64,000 nucleotides of DNA from contig CM060193.1 in NCBI GenBank assembly GCA_030549335.1, positions 64,395,646 through 64,459,645 on the forward strand, written 5' to 3'. The position numbers and the translations under genes are program-made. Origin of the DNA: Pontederia crassipes. Lineage: Eukaryota; Streptophyta; Magnoliopsida; Commelinales; Pontederiaceae. The first letter of the stretch is position 1. Every line of letters begins with the position of its first letter. Shown here piece by piece: positions 37,048 to 48,140 of this stretch. The notes beneath the pieces were generated by a model. That model did not search any database and had not been told where the DNA came from. It worked only from the letters and a program-made list of their open reading frames with translations.

Positions 37048-37363
37048 ACCACATTTTTTTAATTTATTTCTGTGCTCATTCATAGATATAAATATATATA
37101 AATAAATGTCGTATTAGTTCATTAGTGTTACTCCATAAATTTATAGTACTTATGATTAAAACTAATTTATATTCTAAATTTATTATAATATTTATTCTAT
37201 ATAATACCACATTTTTTATTTATTTCTGTGCTCATTGATAGATATACATATATATAAATAAATGTCCTATTAGATCTAACTAATTTATATTACAGGGTAA
37301 TCCATAAATTTATAGTACTTATGATTAAAATTAGTTATCTTATGATTAAGATTAGTTATATCT
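37048..37363. repeat. Tandem duplication of about 158 bases
   Basis: ACCACATTTTTT followed by TTTCTGTGCTCATT occurs at 37048 and again at 37206, with most of the following sequence repeated. Just before the first copy (about 37027-37046) is GTTGCAAGTTCAAACCCCAA, which resembles a tRNA-derived B box. A SINE origin is possible but not shown. Confidence 0.7.
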
Positions 37364-38710
37364 TGGATAGAAAGTTAACATATTTTAATTTTATGAAAAT
37401 TTATATATTTTATATTCTAAATGTATTATAATATTTATTCTATATCTATGAATATATTGAAGGAAATGAGTAAGATGATAAAATATTAAAGAAAATTATG
37501 AAAAAATGAAAAATAATGATAATTTATTTAAGGTATTATTTTATTAATGCGTCAAGAAAAGAATACAAGTTGTAGAAAAAGAAATATGCATTATATTATT
37601 TTATATTATATTATAAATATTAATAATAAATTATTATTTTAATTATCGACGGTACTAGCCTTCAGAATTATCGACGGATACCTTTAGAATTATCGATAAT
37701 CCTGAAGGTAGTCGGTAATTCTGAAGGCTAGGACCATCGGTAATTAAAATAATAAAATATTAAATATATATTTATATTATATTACATACATGTTATTTAT
37801 AAAATTAATTATCGACGATATCAGCCTTCGGAAGTGCCGACGGATCTGTATCCGTCAGTAATTTCAAAGGCTAGGACCGTCGGTAATTTACCGATGGGGA
37901 ATAGTCGTCCGTAGTAGTGAAGGACTTTTTGACCTTCGATATTTCGAAATGTTTTTTCAATCCTTCGCAAAAGCCGTCGAAAAATACGAAGAATTTTTGT
38001 CTATCGAAAACTGTCTGTTGTAAATAAACAATTTTATTAAAATTAGTTATATCTTGGATAGAAAGTTAACATATTTTAATTTCATTAAAATTCATCTATT
38101 TTATATTCTGAATTTATTATAATCTATATTCTATATCTATAAATATATTGTAGGAAACGAGTAAGATGATAAAATATTAAAGAGAATGATGAGAAAATGA
38201 AAAATAATGATAATTTATTTAATATATTATTTTATTAATGCATCAAGAAAAGAATACAAGTTGTAGAAACAGAAATATGCATTATATTATATTATAAATA
38301 TTTATAATAAATTATTATTTTAATTACCGACAGTACTAGACATATATTTATATTATATTATATTATATTGTTTATAATATTACATTATATTAGGACCATT
38401 CGTAATTAAAATAATAAAATAATAACCATATATTTACATTATATTACATACATGTTATTTATAAAATTAATTACTAATTATCTCAGCATTCGAAAGTGCC
38501 GACGGATCTGTATCTGTCGGTAATTTCGAAGACTAGGACCGTCGGTAATTAAATTACCGACGGGGAATAGTCGTCCGTAGTAGTGAAGGACTTTTTGGCC
38601 TTCGATATTTCGGAAATTTTTTTCAATCCTTCGCAAAAGTCGTCGAAAAATGCGAAGGATTTTTGTCTGTCCAAAACTATCCGTCGTAGATAGATAATTT
38701 TCTTGTAGTG
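37351..38710. repeat. Tandem duplication of about 691 bases covering the CACTA G terminal region
   Basis: ATTAGTTATATCTTGGATAG begins at 37351 and again at 38042. Each unit ends in the GGGGAATAGTCGTCCGTAGT block (about 37896 and 38564) and a terminal stretch. Only the second keeps the canonical TTGTAGTG end. Confidence 0.85.
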
Positions 38711-39540
38711 GGATTGTTTGATTGAAAAAGTCATTAAGAGGAAGAAAAGGAAACAAAAGAAAAAGGAAAAGAATGAAGAATAATAATTAATCTTGTTTGG
38801 ATGATATGGGTAATGAGAATAGGAAAAAAATGAAGATTTTATAGTAATTATATTTAAATAATTTTATTCTTCATATATGAATTTATATGTTAAATTCTTG
38901 GACGAAGTATGAAAATATATTTTAATTATATTTTTTTCTCTTCTTTTTTAATTTGGGGTGAAAGAAAAATGAGCTATTAGAAAGTAGGAGAGTTTATCCT
39001 CTTTTCTCTTCATTATAAATTCAATTAGACAAATAAATCCATTCCCTTTCGTTAACTTCCTTTAACCCCCAACTAAATAACCTTAATGTATCTTATTTAA
39101 AATTAACTAAGTATATCTCATCTTAATTTAGAGTTGTTATTATTATATTTGAAGTACATTGAAATGAAAAGTTTATGTCTACGATTTTATTTTTTTTTTG
39201 TATGCGAGACAAACAATCTTTAAATTAATTGATATCAAGTATTGTGAAAAAAGAAAAAATATATATTATTTTGTTACTTTTTCTTTTTTGCTCTCAAAGG
39301 ATTAAAAAGATAATATCTACGTGGAGTTGCGTGGAATTTAATGCTTCAGTGTAGTTTTTCTTGGTCGTCAGCTCTCGGTATCTGAGAAGTGGTGCCGATG
39401 ATTCAATCTAATGACGCTAACGATTATGGACACCATCCATAGGTTGGAGGTCGGCCCACTGTCAAAATCAACTAGTCCGGTCATACCGCGTTGCGTACCT
39501 GATAATGACAGATGATGTTGCCAATAAGAATTTTCTTCTA
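38711..39540. other. AT-rich DNA upstream of the host gene, no gene recognised
   Basis: No frame or terminal repeat could be supported. A possible small TIR element near 38785-39085 was considered and rejected. Confidence 0.5.
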
Positions 39541-40235
39541 GGCTGCGTTTGGTACGGGAACATTGAGAGAATTTTTGTTCTCGAAAAATAATTGATGTGA
39601 TAGAAAAGTTTGGGCTGGTGTTTGGATGAAAAAGTGTAATGATGAGAATTTAAAAAGTTGATTTGATAGATAAGTTTTAGTAGGTGTTTGGATAAAAAGT
39701 AAGAACTAAGAATATAATTTATTATTTTATTATTATTATATTATTATTTATTTGGATAAGTTTTAGTAGATGTTTAGATAATTATTATATTATTATTTAT
39801 TTGATTAAATATTATTAATATTATAATTTTAAATATTATAGTAAATCTAAATATCCAAATATAATATAATTTTTTATTAAAATAATTGAAATTTTTTATT
39901 ATAAAATATTTTAGAATTATTATAACGTAAACTTTTAATTAATTACATTTAAACATTTATTTAATAAGATGACTAATTGTATTAATAAATAATTAAATTA
40001 TATATACTCATATTATATAATAATTAAAAAATGGATGAAAGAAAAAAAGGTCAAAGTCAAAAATTGCGGCTGCCCAGAAGAAAAAAAAAAGAAATATTCT
40101 TGCCTTCGGCAAGAACTTTCAAAGGCATGAACATTTGACGAGAACATTTCGAAAAATATTCTCGTCAAACTCACGTTAACTAAACACTACCCAAAGGCAA
40201 TGTTCCGCGAAATATTTTCAAACCAAACACTACCC
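39541..40235. mobile_element. Short non-autonomous TIR element (MITE-like), TA target
   Basis: The left end GGCTGCGTTTGGTACGG is mirrored by the right end CAAACCAAACACTACCC, with TA on both sides (39539-39540 and 40236-40237). The 695-base interior is AT-rich and non-coding. The GTTTGG core recalls PIF/Harbinger or hAT-related MITEs, but the target is only TA, so I leave the superfamily open. It sits about 370 bases upstream of the dehydrogenase start. Confidence 0.6.
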
Positions 40236-40518
40236 TAGAGCTTAGTTTAATTGTTCAGAGTTTAGGAGAGTGTACTAATTAAATTTTTAAATACAAGTTT
40301 GTCCTCCATTAACTAAATAAATAGCAGGATCATGCATTAAAATCTTGCTAATATTCACTCTCGAAAAAATCTTGCAAATATTTCCGATAATTAATTGAGA
40401 TATTTAATAGAGGTCCATGCTCCTATGCATAAAATTAAATATAAAAAATGAAATAAATGCATTGAACTTGAACCCTCAATTAATGCATTATTATTCTCGG
40501 TTACAGTCAATTAATCGA

Positions 40519-40608
40519 CATTGACCATTAGGCCCATCACCTCCAAATATAAGTGCCTGATAGCAAACCGACTCTGAAGGGAACACATCGCAAGGAAAGC
40601 GCAGAGAG
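40519..40608 (+). promoter_or_regulatory. Probable core promoter of the dehydrogenase gene
   Basis: AATATAAG at 40546-40553 is a TATA-like box about 55 bases before the ATG, leaving room for a short leader. TTGACC at 40521-40526 matches the core of a W-box. Both are short motifs and the assignment is by position only. Confidence 0.35.
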
Positions 40609-41512
40609 ATGTGGACGTCCGCGAGCCAAGGCGCAGTCGCTCAGACCTCCCCGGCGAGGAGGTAAATTTAGATCGATCCCTGCGCCATTGGTTGATCTCT
40701 TCTTTTATATCTTATAAGACCTCTTACTAGATCGGTCGTTCATGGAGATCGTATTAGTTTAATGCAAATGTATTGATGTATGGAATTGGAGACGCATTTT
40801 TCAGATTGGAAGGTAAGGTGGCCATCATTACTGGCGGGACTGCAGGTGCCGGCAAGGAGATTGCCCGTCTCTTTGTCGAGCATGGCGCCAAGGTCGTCCT
40901 TGTCGACATACGTGACGACGTCGGCCGCGCGGTCGCCGTGAGCATCGGCGGCGAAGACGTCATGGCGTACTTCCACTGCGACGTGACCGTCGAGGAGGAG
41001 GTCAAGAACGCCGTGGACTTCACGGTGGCCAGGTTCGGGAAGCTGGACATCATGTTCAACAACGCCGCCGTCATCGACTCGACGAAGCTCAAGATCACGA
41101 ACGTGAGCACGGCGGAGTTCGAGCGCGTGCTCAGCGTCAGCGTGACGGGGACGTTCCTGGGGACCAAGCACGCGGCGCGCGTGATGATACCGGCCGGCCG
41201 CGGGGGCTGCATCCTCAACGGCGGGAGCAGCGCGTCGGTGCTGGGTGGCGTGGCGACGCACGCGTACATGGCGGCGAAGCATGCGGTGGTTGGGCTGACG
41301 ATGAACACGGCGGCGGAGCTTGGGGTGCACGGATCCGGGCGAACTGCATCTCGTCTTTCATGTACGCGACGGAGCTGTCGATCAACGACATGGGCAAGGA
41401 CGCGAAGGGCATCGAGGACATGATCTCCGGGCTGGCGAAGTTGAAGGGGGTGGTGCTCAAGGCTGAGGACACTGCGCGCGCCGCCGTCTTCCTCGCGAGC
41501 GACGAGGCCAGG

Positions 41513-43484
41513 TTTAATAACCAACAAAAAGATAAAAAAAAGAGAGAAAATAAATCTCGGCCGAACCCAAAGCCCAATTAAGATTGGATTCAAGGAAGGA
41601 TTTAATTATGTTGATGAGATAAAAATCTGATATCATTAATTAAATTAGAGTGAGATTAGGAGAGGAAGATGAGATAAAATTTAAAATCCTTTATTAAATA
41701 ATGTATGGCTGACTCACGAAAGAAGCAAGCCGCCAGGGATCAACTACGCCTTCCTTTCCCCTACTGCAATTACTTGCACCACACGCCCCGTCCTTCAGCC
41801 CTCTTCGTTGAATTGCAAGAGAGAACAGGGAGGAAACAGGGACGGATTCAAACGGATTTTTAACGAATCAAGGGTAGGATCCATCGCGACCAAGTGGGTG
41901 AATCGAAATCACCTTGCATGACCTCTGAATTGTTCTAATCCATGCCTTAATTGATTTCGAAATGAAAAGGATCAAGAAGTTGTCCTAGGGTTTCGTTTGA
42001 TTATTGAATTATTGTTTGAATTGTTTGATTCCTGATTTGCTTACTGTTTGAATTAATTCTGTTTGTTTTATTTCTATTTATTGATTGCTAGGATGTAGGA
42101 TTTAGAGTAGAACGAAAGTACGTTAAGGATCCATGTGATTTTTCGATTGAAATCGGCTGGAATCGGCCGCCGTCACGGCCGTGCCACTCTCTGGCACGCC
42201 CGTGCCATTATTCTTACGGCCGTTCCACGCCATGTGCACACCCGTGCTAAGACCCGATGAAAATAAGTAAAAAGCCGATCGAGGTCGGTCGACCGAGTGC
42301 TCAACCGGTCATGGCCATGCCACCCTTCCGGCACGGTCGCGCCATGACTAGCCTAGTCGCACGCAGGATAATCGGTCAACTGATCTCACCCTCTGTCACG
42401 GTCGTGCCCTCTTATGGCACGCCCATGCCACCTCCTATGTAGAACCCGTTATCCAGATCGGCACAGCAGTGCCACTATGTTGTCACGGCCGTGCCAGGCC
42501 ACAAAACAACCCTAGATTTTTTACCCACCAACCTTTTCTTATTTTAATATGAACGTTATCGATGGTCTTATGATTCTAACATGAACTCTTTGTCCTGATT
42601 TACCTCATACCGATCATATCACCTTTATCATACGATACAAAGAATGACAAGTTACTAAAAGTGATTAATAAGTTCAGATGAAAGATTAACGATGGGTTGC
42701 CAGTCCAAACCAAGTGCATCAAGATAAGGGTCGCTCCCTTGATCATGGTTTGATCACCCATTGATCCGCACAAGGCTATATCATTTGCTCGGCATACCCC
42801 AAGAACCAAAGGCACCTAAAGTCATCTTGATTTCTAATTAATAATTCAAGATCAAGAAGCATGATTAAGTCAAGTCAAGTTATCATAATGATTAAGCCAA
42901 GTCAAGTTATCATCATGATTTGCAAGTATGCCATGATATCAAGTTACTATGCATAATTGATTCTCATGATTTATGATATATTTTTACTCTTATTATGACT
43001 TATGATGCTGCCATGTTCGCATTCAAATTAAGCATGATTTTTTATTTCTGATTATTCCATTCATGTTATGCATTGTATAGCATGTGGTTCCCCACTGGGC
43101 TGTAAAGCTTACGGGAGGGCCTCCTCCCCTGAGTCTGATTTCCATAGGACTAGGTCAGTGACGTGGTGTAGTAGGCGTGTGGTGATGAAACTCTGGCGAT
43201 AGGATAGTACATGAATCATAGGGCTTTTTAGAGTATATATTAGTTTTCATTTACCTTCCGCATTTTAGATTCATGATGTAAAACTTATTTTATTACTTAG
43301 CAATGATATAGCCACTTTTAAACTTTCGCATATTTAAGTTATCTTTTTCTTTATTTCTTTCTTCCACTGACGTGTCTCGGTTCTTGACTGAGATATGATC
43401 AATATTACGGTCAAAGTCATAGCATACGTAGTGTTTCCAGGTTGGTCTTCACCACGTGGCGGGGGTCGATTTTGGGGCGTTACA
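41513..43484 (+). mobile_element. Solo LTR (Ty3/gypsy-like), 1972 bases, inserted in the dehydrogenase gene
   Basis: The boundaries are fixed by the host reading frame. CCAGG (41508-41512) precedes it and CTAGG (43485-43489) follows it, a 5-base duplication with one later change, and the host sequence resumes directly with TACGTCAGC. The right end is GGGGCGTTACA. The interior is non-coding, with a paired-palindrome cluster at 42174-42493. The end resembles that of the solo LTR at 379-4733. It is a fossil left by LTR-LTR recombination; age cannot be estimated from one LTR. Confidence 0.9.
42174..42493. repeat. Cluster of paired palindromic decamers in the gene-borne solo LTR
   Basis: CACGGCCGTG and variants start at about 42174/42195, 42215/42237, 42310/42332, 42397/42418 and 42462/42484. 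Every pair is 21-22 bases apart. Confidence 0.9.
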
Positions 43485-43567
43485 CTAGGTACGTCAGCGG
43501 CCACAACCTCCTGCTCGATGGCGGCTACACCACTGTCAACACTGCCTTCAGACACTACAAGGAATGA

Positions 43568-43780
43568 AGAAGAAAAAAATAGTGCCACTTAATTAGAATC
43601 CATTTGCTGTTGATTAATTGGACGATTTTATGGCATAATAATAAACAATAAAACTTTGTTGATTTCTTGACATCAAGAGACACCAAGAAGTGGTTGTAAT
43701 GATGCGTTGATCGGATTCATTTGACTTTTGTAATGCAATTATTGTTCATATATTTTAGTTTTAATAATTTCGATCTCATC

Positions 43781-43819
<39 letters not shown>

Positions 43820-43845
43820 CGTATACTTTGTTGCAAGAGTTGTTA
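43568..43845. other. Probable 3' flank of the dehydrogenase gene with a (TTA)n microsatellite
   Basis: A run of about 13 TAT/TTA units lies at 43781-43819. AATAATAAACAATAAAAC (about 43637-43654) could contain a polyadenylation signal. Confidence 0.5.
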
Positions 43846-44989
43846 CGTAACGTCCTGAAATTTGACCCCGTCATGTGGTGAAATCTCCTCTCGAAGGCAT
43901 CTTTCTTTGACTTTTTGTTAACGCAGATGGTTAAGAATGTGATACGTAAATAGAAGACTTAAAAATAATTATTACAGTTCAAGAAATAAAATGCGAAAGT
44001 GATATAAAATAAAGAGGACACTGAATATACTGCACAGATTATAATAAGTCGATCGACCTATTGTATATGTTACTATTTATCAAAATCAAATTTATATTAG
44101 AGGTCGATCGACCTACCATTCAATGAAATATACTGCAGCATATAAGCATGCGGTATACTCATTTTACTCTAAAATAAAAAGATACATCAAGACCATCCAT
44201 GCCATGTATAATGTGATAGGTCCAATAGTAGTTCAAAATACAACTCGATAAAATAAAGAAAAAAATACTCCATCTAGACTCTACGATTACTATGTGCACG
44301 CACCACCTGAGTTGTAATCACTGCACACACACCAACTAGATTAAATTGTGTGTTTACAATGATATTCCCTAAAAGTTGAGAACTCTTCCAACCTATGATT
44401 AAAGATGAATGAAAGGACATTGTTCTTTTGAATATGAACATGAAAAATGAACACGAATAAAGAATATGAATATGAATATGAATATAAATGAAAAATTATG
44501 GAATCATGATCTCTTATGATTTATCATCATGACTATCCTTTATGATCGTCTCATGCTTATACTAATGGAACCTTCAACCTATACGAATTCACACTTAGCT
44601 TTATGCTAACGATTGAGCTTGCTCTCTTGTGTGATCTCCAAAGGTACATGAGAAAATTGACTATAGTGGACCAAATAGGGGATCAATGTCACGGTTAGTG
44701 CCTTGTCGAGCAAGATTACCTTGCTCAAGATGAAGATATCTGTAGGGAGAAACTCCTATCTAGATAAGCAATTGGTAACTCTCCTTTTATCTTATTAATC
44801 ATGAACATTTCTTTCGATCACTTGGACAAATCAAGGCTGTAGGGAGCATAATGACTCCGAATCATCGTTGTGGTTCATGTCAATCAATATTAATCAACTG
44901 GACATGAGCTTATCAAATCAAGTGGGGTAGATTAAAAACCTATTCCTTCTTTCCACAAAGTAGATGCCCGAAAGTCGAGCGGTCGTTCG

Positions 44990-45460
44990 ATTGAGGTTCA
45001 ATCAATGGTCATCCAAATTATCTATGTTCATAAGTCGACCAAAAATGGTACGATCGTCCATTCTGAGTTCGTCCGTCGGTCGGTCTGACGTTGTATATGA
45101 ATCGATTGGCTGAAAGGTTTTCGATTGTCCATTATAACATCAGGAAATTCTCGGACTTTTGGTAGAGAGTTTTGGTCGGCCAAAAACTTGACTAGTCATT
45201 CGTTGGAAATAGTCATGCGTGATAATCCAAATCAGTCGTCCGAAAAAGATTTTGATCGACCGACTAGTTATCGTCGTCATTTTTTAGTCTCTACATTTTT
45301 CCAATTCGATCATCTGAAGAAGTTTCAAACTTTTATTTTGGTCAATATCGGTCATCCGATCAAGTTTCAGATGTCTGATATAGATGTCGTTATACTCTTG
45401 TTTGAATTGAATCGGGTGCCCGAAAGAGGTTTCAGTCGTTCGCTTCAGATCAGCATAGCC
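44990..45460. repeat. Degenerate array of CGACCG/CGTCCG motifs, left arm
   Basis: Phrases such as GTCGACC, CGATCGTCC, GGTCGGTC and CGTCCGAAAA recur at irregular intervals. This is the counterpart of the array at 47700-48140. Confidence 0.6.
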
Positions 45461-45807
45461 GCAAGTCATTGTGGAATCTTTATTTTTTCAATTAGTTTTC
45501 GGTACAAACAAGATCAAACACTATCTAATATTATTGCTAACACAAGAAATGATTCACAAGCATATTATAGCATTAATTTCATCATGTATATGTCATTCTC
45601 ATTGTATGCATTGTTCAAACCGTCCAACTTTTCTAACTAAATGCTATACTAAAGATTGTGAAATCATTTCATCATATCGGCATACCTTAGATCGGTCAAT
45701 CATCACAATAATGTATATTTCACATAATTTAACATGTATCAATAATCTTCTAAAATGATAACATACTTCATATAAACTCATACATATATATCATTTGACC
45801 GAACCCA

Positions 45808-46560
45808 AAGATGAGTAACATAGATCATGATTTCATAGTAGAACTTTAAGGCATGCATACTACCCAAATCTAACATAAGTCTTAAGCCTACCCGATCCTT
45901 AGAACATGCAAGATTCATCTGGAAAACAGCCCCATGACCGACATCCGAAAACACACCTTTTTGATGATTCCTTCGAGCATTCTTCAAAGGATGAAGTGTT
46001 AGTCGTCCCTCCCTTATTCTCCTTGTCTTCGCGCACCCTCGAGGCCTGCATGACTTGCCCTCATGTCCTTTGGTCTGAACCTAATCCTGGAGCAAGGAAG
46101 AACATAGAAATTGAGAGAAGATGAGTGGATGAAGAAAAAATAAAAGAGAGAAAATGGACTTTTAAAGGAGTAATAGTGGGGTTTCGTGCCATAATTCCTT
46201 CTGAGCACATGTGGGAGTTACAAATCTACCACATTATGTAGTCAAAATGGGAAGAGAGAATGATCAAAACGGAGATGATTTTGTTTTTGTCCGTTGAGCT
46301 TCCAAACACCCGAAAGTGCTTCAATTGTCCGGCCGTGCATCGATTAAGATCGTCGATCAGTCGCGATAACGGATGTCCATTCTGAGTTTCGGTCGCCCGG
46401 TAGTCTGATGTATAAAATTTTATTTTTTTCAAAATTTGAATGTGTTATATTATTTGGTGAATTTTTCTATGAAAAAAGAGACATGATGTGAAATTAACCC
46501 ATGACTTTCCCTCATGATGTGCATAAATTATTTTATACATCACTTTATGTTGTACCACAT
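45808..46560. repeat. Dispersed repeat, second copy (pair with 11511-12262)
   Basis: Collinear with the first copy from ACATAGATCATGATT to CACTTTATGTTGT. It ends where the LINE fragment begins. Confidence 0.75.
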
Positions 46561-47715
46561 TATATTTTTTGGGTGGGAATAAGGACATAGCCAGGGAAGA
46601 TACAAGGAAGTAAAATAGAAAAATTAAAAGTACATAGAGTGGGGTATCTTGGCCCCAATAATGTCAGCAAACAAGGTGCCCCCTAGCGATACTGGAGGAA
46701 AATCCAGATTAACAGCCCCAATAATGTCTCTTTGTCTTGAATGAAGAGCGAGCGCCTTAGTTGCTAGCCAGTCGGCCACCCTGTTCGCCTCTCGGCTAGC
46801 GTGAGATCGGCAATGTCCCATTTGCATGCCAACAGTCTATGAATGCTTTGCACAAGCTCGGTGATGTGAGGGGCTGCATAAGTGTGGTTGAGTGGGAGTA
46901 AGTCAAACTCAATGTATAGCGCGCCTCGCATTAAGGTCCCAGAGTGCTTGTAGTCCCATGAGCAGCCCGCGGAGTTTGGCCACAACAGCAGTACCAGGTC
47001 CAATGGGAGAAATGAAACCACGTATCCATTGTCCTGTGTGATCGCAAATGAGCCCTCCGCAACTGCTGCGCAGTCCGGAGGACGCAACCGAACCATCCAC
47101 GTTGCACTTGAGCCACCCCCTCGGGGGAGCCGTCCGGAGGGTGGGAGGGGCTGGGGCATGCGGCAACTGGAGTTGGTATGCGAGGTTGAACTGGGCTGCA
47201 AGTTGGAGAATAGAAGATGCAGGATTGGAAGGTGACGTCGCCTAGTCAAAGATGGACATATTCCTCCATGTCCAGAATGACCAGCAAGCAGCACCGAAAA
47301 CAAGCGGCCAGGCGATGCCATCCTCTCCCGAGAATCTGACGTTAAGAGATATCTAGTTAGTTGTGGAGCAGTTAAAGAAACAAGCTATCAAGGCACGGGA
47401 ATGAGCCTCCTCCAGACTCAGGCAACCCAATGATAGTCCCATAGAGCATGCAGCGGAGTCTCAATGCTAGTGTTGCACCGCTCGCAGCAATCTAGGGAAG
47501 TGAAGCCATGGCGACGACGTTGCTCATTGGTCGGATCCAGTCACGTCCGACTAGCCATAGGAAGATTCTAATTTTTTGCAGGCCTCTCCACTTCCATATC
47601 AATTGCCACATCCAGTTTCTAGTGTTGAGATAGGGGAGCATCCGTGGATAGTAGGCTGATTTAACAGTATATAGTGACATGCCATATCGGACGTATGAAA
47701 CTCGATCGAACAATC
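46561..47715 (-). mobile_element. 5'-truncated L1-type LINE (zf-RVT and RNase H end)
   Basis: On the minus strand, 47713-47492 encodes a zf-RVT domain (SLYTVKSAYYPRM, then WQLIWKWRGLQKIRIFLWL). About 47166-46624 encodes an RNase H domain with WLKCNVDGS, GGLICDHTGQWIRGF and the C-terminal SHASREANRVADWLA. This is the C-terminal end of a plant L1-like ORF2. Endonuclease and reverse transcriptase are absent, as expected for a 5'-truncated insertion. The frame changes between domains, so it is broken. A short A-rich tail (AAAAAATATAATG on the minus strand, 46560-46572) marks the 3' end. A target duplication is not obvious. It is inserted in the inverted-repeat unit. Confidence 0.85.
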
Positions 47716-48140
47716 GATATGGACGAGAACGGAAGTGTGAAATCCTTTCGAATGATCGATGGACCAGAACAGAAGTGCGAAATCCTTTCGGACAATCGAA
47801 TTGGAAATGTCGAGACTAATTATCTCGTCGGAAGGACTTCTGACAGTCGATGAAAAAATCTAACTGACCGAGGAGGAAGATGACATTGTTCCCAATAGTT
47901 TCGTCCGACCAAAACGTTCGAGAATGTCATGCAATAATGGATGACCAAAAACTTTTGGTCTACGGATTTACAATGGACGATTGAACTACTTTCAGTCGAC
48001 CGATGTTTATAGACCAAATGGACGTCCAAAATACGTTCGGTCAACCGATATGTACAGACCAAACGGTTGTCCGAACCTCTTTTTAGACGACCGCTGAATG
48101 AATTCAAATGGGCGATCGTTGATCTTTCGGTTGTTTGATT
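47700..48140. repeat. Minisatellite of 40-46-base units, right arm
   Basis: Units such as GGTCAACCGATATG...ACCAAACGG...TTGTCCGAA recur at about 45-46 bases (47995, 48040, 48085). A related unit of 40-42 bases (GAAATCCTTTCG) recurs at about 47700-47800. Confidence 0.65.

Larger units (their letters stand above)
35830..38710. mobile_element. CACTA-type element with expanded, tandemly duplicated arm (element G)
   Basis: The right end reads AGATAATTTTCTTGTAGTG, the inverse of CACTACAAGAAAA, and the right arm is full of ACCGACGG/CCGTCGG motifs. The left side (35941-36290) holds a 20-base-period GC-rich array followed by a GA-rich tract, as in element A. Between them lie three 252-base tandem units, a 158-base duplication and a 691-base duplication that brings the terminal region in twice. 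I see no CACTA start at the left, so that end is truncated or misplaced. No transposase is present. Confidence 0.7.
40609..43567 (+). pseudogene. Short-chain dehydrogenase/reductase, secoisolariciresinol dehydrogenase-like, disrupted by a solo LTR
   Basis: Classical SDR with an NAD-binding Rossmann fold. Exon 1 is 40609-40661 and the intron is 40662-40804 (GT...AG). Exon 2 starts at 40805, runs to 41512, and resumes at 43490-43567 after an inserted LTR. Without the insert the frame would be about 279 residues, normal for the family. Visible motifs are TGGTAGAG (27-34), Asp52 after the second strand (NAD preference), NNAA (103-106), catalytic Ser near 159, and YMAAK (Tyr172, Lys176). The position usually Asn in the NVxG motif reads Ser (LSVSVTG, Ser130). 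One base is missing near 41331-41333, shifting frame before NCISSFMYATELS. The LTR removes the YVSGHNLLLDGG C-terminus. Substrate cannot be inferred; relatives include momilactone A synthase and ABA2-type enzymes. Confidence 0.9.

Noticed and set aside
38785-39085. A small MITE with TTGTTTGGATGAT-like and AACTAAATAACC-like ends
   Set aside because: The two ends do not pair well enough and there is no clear target duplication.
40740-41593. Antisense frames of 196 and 279 codons opposite the dehydrogenase
   Set aside because: Shadows of a GC-rich exon; the sense strand has all SDR motifs and correct splice sites.
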